From Clostridiales bacterium FE2011 (GTDB taxonomy: Bacteria > Bacillota > Clostridia > Christensenellales > Aristaeellaceae): a stretch of DNA of 64,000 nt. Below the pieces are notes generated by a model. The model made no database searches, was not told the origin of the DNA, and worked only from the letters and a program-made list of their open reading frames with translations. Shown in pieces: positions 61,090 through 64,000 of the stretch (position 1 is the first letter of the stretch; every line of letters starts with the position of its first letter). The DNA lies in NCBI GenBank assembly GCA_017569305.1, contig CP069418.1:3498494-3562493 (forward strand). Direction: 5' to 3'. Made by a program: the position numbers and the translations under genes.

Positions 61090-62078
61090 TTTTCGTCCTT
61101 TCCGGATGGATCATCCGAGATGTGTGACGTCTTTTCATATGCCTCAACAATCTGCTGAACCAGTTCATGCCGGACGATGTCCTTTCCGGACAGTTCAACA
61201 ATGCCGATTTCAGGAATATGCCGCAGAAGCTGTACAGCTTCTGCCAGTCCGGATTTCTTGCCGGCCGGAAGATCTGTCTGGGTTATATCGCCGGTCACCA
61301 CAACACGGGAATGAAAACCCATACGTGTGAGGAACATCTTCATTTGCTCGGAAGTGGTATTCTGCGCTTCATCCAGGATAATAAACGCATCGGACAGTGT
61401 TCTTCCGCGCATGTATGCCAGCGGGGCAACTTCGACTATGCCTCTTTCAATCAGCTTTGTATATGAATCAGCACCCATGAAATCATACATGGCGTCATAG
61501 AGCGGCCGAAGATACGGGTCAACCTTCTGGGTGAGGTCCCCGGGCAGAAAGCCCAGTTTTTCTCCTGCTTCCACGGCAGGCCTGGTCAGAATGATCCGTT
61601 CGACTTCTTTATTTTTCAGTGCCATCACAGCCAGTGCCATGGCCAGATATGTTTTGCCTGTGCCCGCTGGACCGACGGCAAAAGTCAACACATGATTGCG
61701 GATGGTATCTACATAGGTTTTCTGTCCCAGGGTCTTGCAGGTGATCTCTTTTCCCCGGTGAGTCACAGCAATAACCCGTTTCAGGTTTTCTTCAATCTGG
61801 CCGGTCTTTCCCTCCCTGACCATCGCAATGGTATAGCGGATCCTGATCCGGTCCACATTTTCATTACGATGAATCATCTCAAGGAGAAGCATAATGACCT
61901 GACGGGCCAGTTCCTTGTCTTTTTCTTCCCCTGTAATCACAAGGTGATTGTGCCGAAGCGCTACGCTGACGTTGCACTCCTGTTCAATCAGCGCAATATT
62001 GCGGTCGTTAAGTCCGAAAAGGGAAACATAGGCGTCCATTGATTCTGGAGTCAGTGCAAGTTCGGTTTCTTCCGGCAA
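61086..62078 (-). CDS. phoH: PhoH-like protein (PhoH/YbeZ)
   Basis: A P-loop ATPase of the PhoH family, probably an RNA-related NTPase that works with YbeY. The 330-residue product has an N-terminal KH-like region (about 20-85), the P-loop GPAGTGKTYLAMALA (about 136-150), TRPAVEAGEKLGFLPGD (about 162-178), and Walker B DAFIILDEAQNTT (about 228-240). It starts at a TTG (62078) with GAAGGGAAG upstream; ATG 62039 lacks a binding site. First gene of the operon phoH-pgpH-ybeY/cdd-era, as in many Firmicutes. Confidence 0.95.
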   Translation of the reverse strand: MPEETELALTPESMDAYVSLFGLNDRNIALIEQECNVSVALRHNHLVITGEEKDKELARQVIMLLLEMIHRNENVDRIRIRYTIAMVREGKTGQIEENLKRVIAVTHRGKEITCKTLGQKTYVDTIRNHVLTFAVGPAGTGKTYLAMALAVMALKNKEVERIILTRPAVEAGEKLGFLPGDLTQKVDPYLRPLYDAMYDFMGADSYTKLIERGIVEVAPLAYMRGRTLSDAFIILDEAQNTTSEQMKMFLTRMGFHSRVVVTGDITQTDLPAGKKSGLAEAVQLLRHIPEIGIVELSGKDIVRHELVQQIVEAYEKTSHISDDPSGKDEK

Positions 62079-62118
62079 ATCTGTGACTTCCCTTCATAAA
62101 TACTTTAGTATGAGTATT

Positions 62119-62146
62119 ATGATACTGAATTTGGCTGGTTTGTCAA
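62119..62146 (-). promoter_or_regulatory. Promoter of the phoH operon
   Basis: On the minus strand a perfect TTGACA (62146-62141) and TATCAT (62124-62119), spacer 16 nt, about 40 nt before the TTG start codon. An imperfect repeat (AGTAT..ATACT) overlaps the -10 region. Confidence 0.65.
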
Positions 62147-62247
62147 ACGGAACCCTTCATTAATAATATATATCACTGAATCATTTATCCGGATGCACGG
62201 AATGCAAAAAAACAACGGAAATACCGGGAAAACAGGGCTTCCCTTTG

Positions 62248-62276
62248 TTGACAGTGTGTTTGTTTTATGATAGTAT
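62248..62276 (+). promoter_or_regulatory. Promoter of the T-box transcript
   Basis: A perfect TTGACA (62248-62253), a 17-nt spacer and TAGTAT (62271-62276), predicting a start near 62283, just before the T-box stem I. Confidence 0.85.
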
Positions 62277-62289
62277 CCATGATAATTTC

Positions 62290-62560
62290 ATAAGTGCTAA
62301 AGACGATGATGGATGATAATCCTTAGTACAGACGCTTCAGAGAGCCGTCGGTTGCTGCGAGACGGTGCCGAGTATAAGGAAACTGCTTCCGGAGTTGGTT
62401 TCGTGAACGCCCTGTGGTCAGTAAGGAAACCCGGATGCCCCGTAACAGGCTGAGAACTTGTTAGAGTTCAAAAGTGACTCCCTCATACGGAGTAACCAAG
62501 GGTGGTACCGCGGAAATTGTTTTTCGTCCCTGAAGCATCGCTTCAGGGTTTTTATTTTTC
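62290..62560 (+). promoter_or_regulatory. T-box leader controlling the LeuA-like gene
   Basis: A complete tRNA-sensing T-box riboswitch. Stem I is seen as the AGAGAGCC distal element (62339-62346) with the GCCGTC/GACGGT stem. The T-box motif AAGGGTGGTACCGCGG is at 62498-62513, with the TGGT that pairs with the uncharged tRNA end. The terminator is a 9-bp stem CCCTGAAGC/GCTTCAGGG (62528-62548) with a T run. The specifier loop lies between CCTTA/TAAGG (62321-62325 with 62375-62379) and GGA/TCC (62311-62313 with 62388-62390). CTG at 62383-62385 (Leu) is the best-placed codon for the downstream family, but ACT (Thr) is possible. Together with the divergent phoH promoter it fills the 498-nt gap. 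Confidence 0.93.
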
Positions 62561-62576
62561 AAGGAGGATTGCCTGC

Positions 62577-64000
62577 ATGATCAGACCTGAACTTGTAAAT
62601 GTGAGTGATTGTACACTTCCGGAAGCTGAAGACCATTTTGAATTGAGTTTTAAAGAAAAAATCGAACTGTGCAGACTGATTGACAAGCTTGGTGTCTCTT
62701 CTATTGATCTTTGTCCTATCCGCCGGAAGAAAATTGACCGGCTTCTTGTCAAGTCCATTTGTTCCGCTGTGAAAAACGCTTCTGTCGCGGTTCCTGTCAG
62801 CCTTACAGACGAGGAATCCATTCAGGTCACCTGGGAAGCGCTCCGGGAAGCCGTAAATCCCCGGTTGCAGGTGGCGGCTCCTGTCAGCTCCGTCCAGATG
62901 GAATACCTGCTTCATATGAAGGCTGACGCCATGATCCGTGCGGTTGCAAAAACAGTCTCCGCATGCCGCAGTCTTACTGATAACGTCGAGTTTATCGCAC
63001 AGGATGCAACCAGAAGCGATCCCTCCTTCCTTGTCAAGGTATTGTCCGCAGCCATTGAAGCCGGCGCCAGGATTATCACACTGGGTGACACTGCCGGGAC
63101 CATGATGCCTGAAGAAATCTCAGCCTGGTTTGAAAACCTAAAAAAGGAACTGCCTTCACTGGAAAAAGTGACGCTTGGTTTCTTCTGCTCCGGTGAACTG
63201 AATATGGCGGATGCCAATGCCGTATCTGCCATCCGATCCGGCGTACGGGAAATCAAAGCGACAACCTGCAATGCAACAGCCATCTCACTGCCCAATATCG
63301 TCCGTATTCTGAATATCAAAGGCGGTTCAATCGGCGTATGTACAAAGGTCGGAGTGGAGCAGATCCGCAGGATTACAGGACAGGTACGTGTGATCTGCCA
63401 GTCTTCCGGCAAAAAGCATGACATCGGCGGCGGATTTGAAGAGGAATCAAATGATTCCGATTATCTTCTGAGCAAACACGATACCATCGAATCCGTTGTG
63501 CATGCTGCCGAAAAACTCGGTTACGACCTGAACACTGAAGATCAGCAGAAGGTATGGAAGTGTTTCTGCCAGACAGCTGAAAAAAAAGAACATATCACTT
63601 TAAGGGAACTGGAAGCAATCATTGCAGCCGAAGCCATGCAGGTTCCCCCTGCTTATCATGATATTCTTTATACGATCAGCACGGGAAATCAGATTGGTGC
63701 AATGGCCCACATGAAACTGAAATTCCATGATCAGGAAATTGAAGGGACAGCTTCCGGCGACGGTGCGATCGACGCTTCCTTTAACTCCATTGAGCAGGCT
63801 ACCGGCCGACATTTTGAACTGGACGATTTCCAGATCCAGTCAGTCACACAGGGCCGGGAAGCTATGGGCGAAACAATTGTCAGGCTGCGTTGGGAAGGAA
63901 AGCTTTATTCCGGACGGGGCATATCCACAGATATTGTAGGCGCCGGGATCATGGCTTATATCAATGCCGTCAATAAGATTGTCTATGAGGAGGAAGAAGC
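62577..64000 (+). CDS. LeuA-like protein with degenerate catalytic barrel and intact regulatory domain (partial)
   Basis: The frame is open from ATG 62577 (AAGGAGG upstream) to the window edge: 474 codons, the 3' end missing. Residues 1-270 follow the HMGL/isopropylmalate synthase barrel. The catalytic D-T-T-L-R-D-G-E-Q is DCTLPEAED (11-19), so the active-site Arg is Pro. The metal-binding H-C-H-N-D is FCSGE (203-207), so both histidines are lost. Residues about 341-474 are a well-conserved LeuA dimer/regulatory domain (SGDGAIDASFNSIEQATG, GRGISTDIVGAGIMAYINAVN). A T-box precedes it. Normal isopropylmalate or citramalate synthesis is unlikely; a regulatory or altered role is inference. Confidence 0.85.
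   Translation, partial: MIRPELVNVSDCTLPEAEDHFELSFKEKIELCRLIDKLGVSSIDLCPIRRKKIDRLLVKSICSAVKNASVAVPVSLTDEESIQVTWEALREAVNPRLQVAAPVSSVQMEYLLHMKADAMIRAVAKTVSACRSLTDNVEFIAQDATRSDPSFLVKVLSAAIEAGARIITLGDTAGTMMPEEISAWFENLKKELPSLEKVTLGFFCSGELNMADANAVSAIRSGVREIKATTCNATAISLPNIVRILNIKGGSIGVCTKVGVEQIRRITGQVRVICQSSGKKHDIGGGFEEESNDSDYLLSKHDTIESVVHAAEKLGYDLNTEDQQKVWKCFCQTAEKKEHITLRELEAIIAAEAMQVPPAYHDILYTISTGNQIGAMAHMKLKFHDQEIEGTASGDGAIDASFNSIEQATGRHFELDDFQIQSVTQGREAMGETIVRLRWEGKLYSGRGISTDIVGAGIMAYINAVNKIVYEEEE

Noticed and set aside
1..64000. CRISPR arrays, rRNA, tRNA, insertion sequences, prophage genes
   Set aside because: No regularly spaced repeats, no rRNA or cloverleaf-like sequences and no transposase or phage structural motifs were seen; the tyrosine recombinase is Xer-like and not flanked by element genes.

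Overview
The window is a dense, almost purely chromosomal stretch from a Gram-positive-type bacterium, most likely a member of the Clostridia. Evidence: AGGAGG-type ribosome binding sites, a T-box leader, HPr kinase, an MsmX-type sugar ATPase, DacF, RbgA, PgpH, HslVU next to TrmFO and TopA, and a maf-mreBCD cluster. The many glycan genes, the BspA-like leucine-rich repeat protein and the moderately high GC content would suit an uncultured gut or rumen lineage (for example Christensenellales-like), but that placement is inference. I saw no phage, IS element, CRISPR array, rRNA or tRNA.

Layout. 1-3.3 kb (minus): maf-mreB-mreC-mreD(partial), cell-shape genes. 3.4-11.8 kb (plus): a long run ACT-UPF0210-obg-yhbY-murC-alr-membrane protein-rsmD-coaD-coiled-coil protein, closed by a clear terminator. 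11.9-13.0 kb: a stand-alone sugar ABC ATPase with its own terminator. 13.1-18.2 kb: a secreted CHAP-like protein, a PucR/CdaR-type regulator, an S41 protease lipoprotein, a response-regulator-like protein without a DNA-binding domain, and an SPFH/zinc-ribbon protein. 18.2-23.3 kb (minus): LRR protein, ROK sugar kinase with hprK, and an FGGY kinase. 23.5-29 kb: a DUF4342-like protein, a two-component system, DacF and UppP. 29.1-35.5 kb: ychF, an ATP-grasp gene, rplS with a structured leader, a GH3 glycosidase, and DUF2461 and DUF4230 proteins.

35.7-53.3 kb is one long plus-strand block: rbgA-rnhB-yraN-giant GT-C glycosyltransferase-comM-dprA-topA-trmFO-hslV-hslU, then proC-rnhA-YbaK-like and a Xer-type tyrosine recombinase. 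In Bacillus the xerC homologue (codV) sits between trmFO and clpQ(hslV); here that junction is 1 nt wide. The only recombinase gene lies about 4 kb further on, behind its own promoter. Directly in front of it is a palindrome with 11-6-11 bp dif-like architecture. 53.3-62.1 kb holds a beta-CASP nuclease, a small cysteine-rich protein, a GNAT and an rRNA methyltransferase, then the minus-strand operon phoH-pgpH-(ybeY::cdd fusion)-era. The window ends with a T-box leader and a LeuA-like protein. Its catalytic barrel has lost the metal-binding histidines, while its C-terminal LeuA regulatory domain is intact.

Most promising for follow-up: the Xer gene with its upstream dif-like palindrome; the T-box-controlled LeuA-like pseudoenzyme; the YbeY-cytidine deaminase fusion; and the 1,428-residue protein with two GT-C modules. 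All assignments come from reading the sequence and recalling family motifs; no searches were run.
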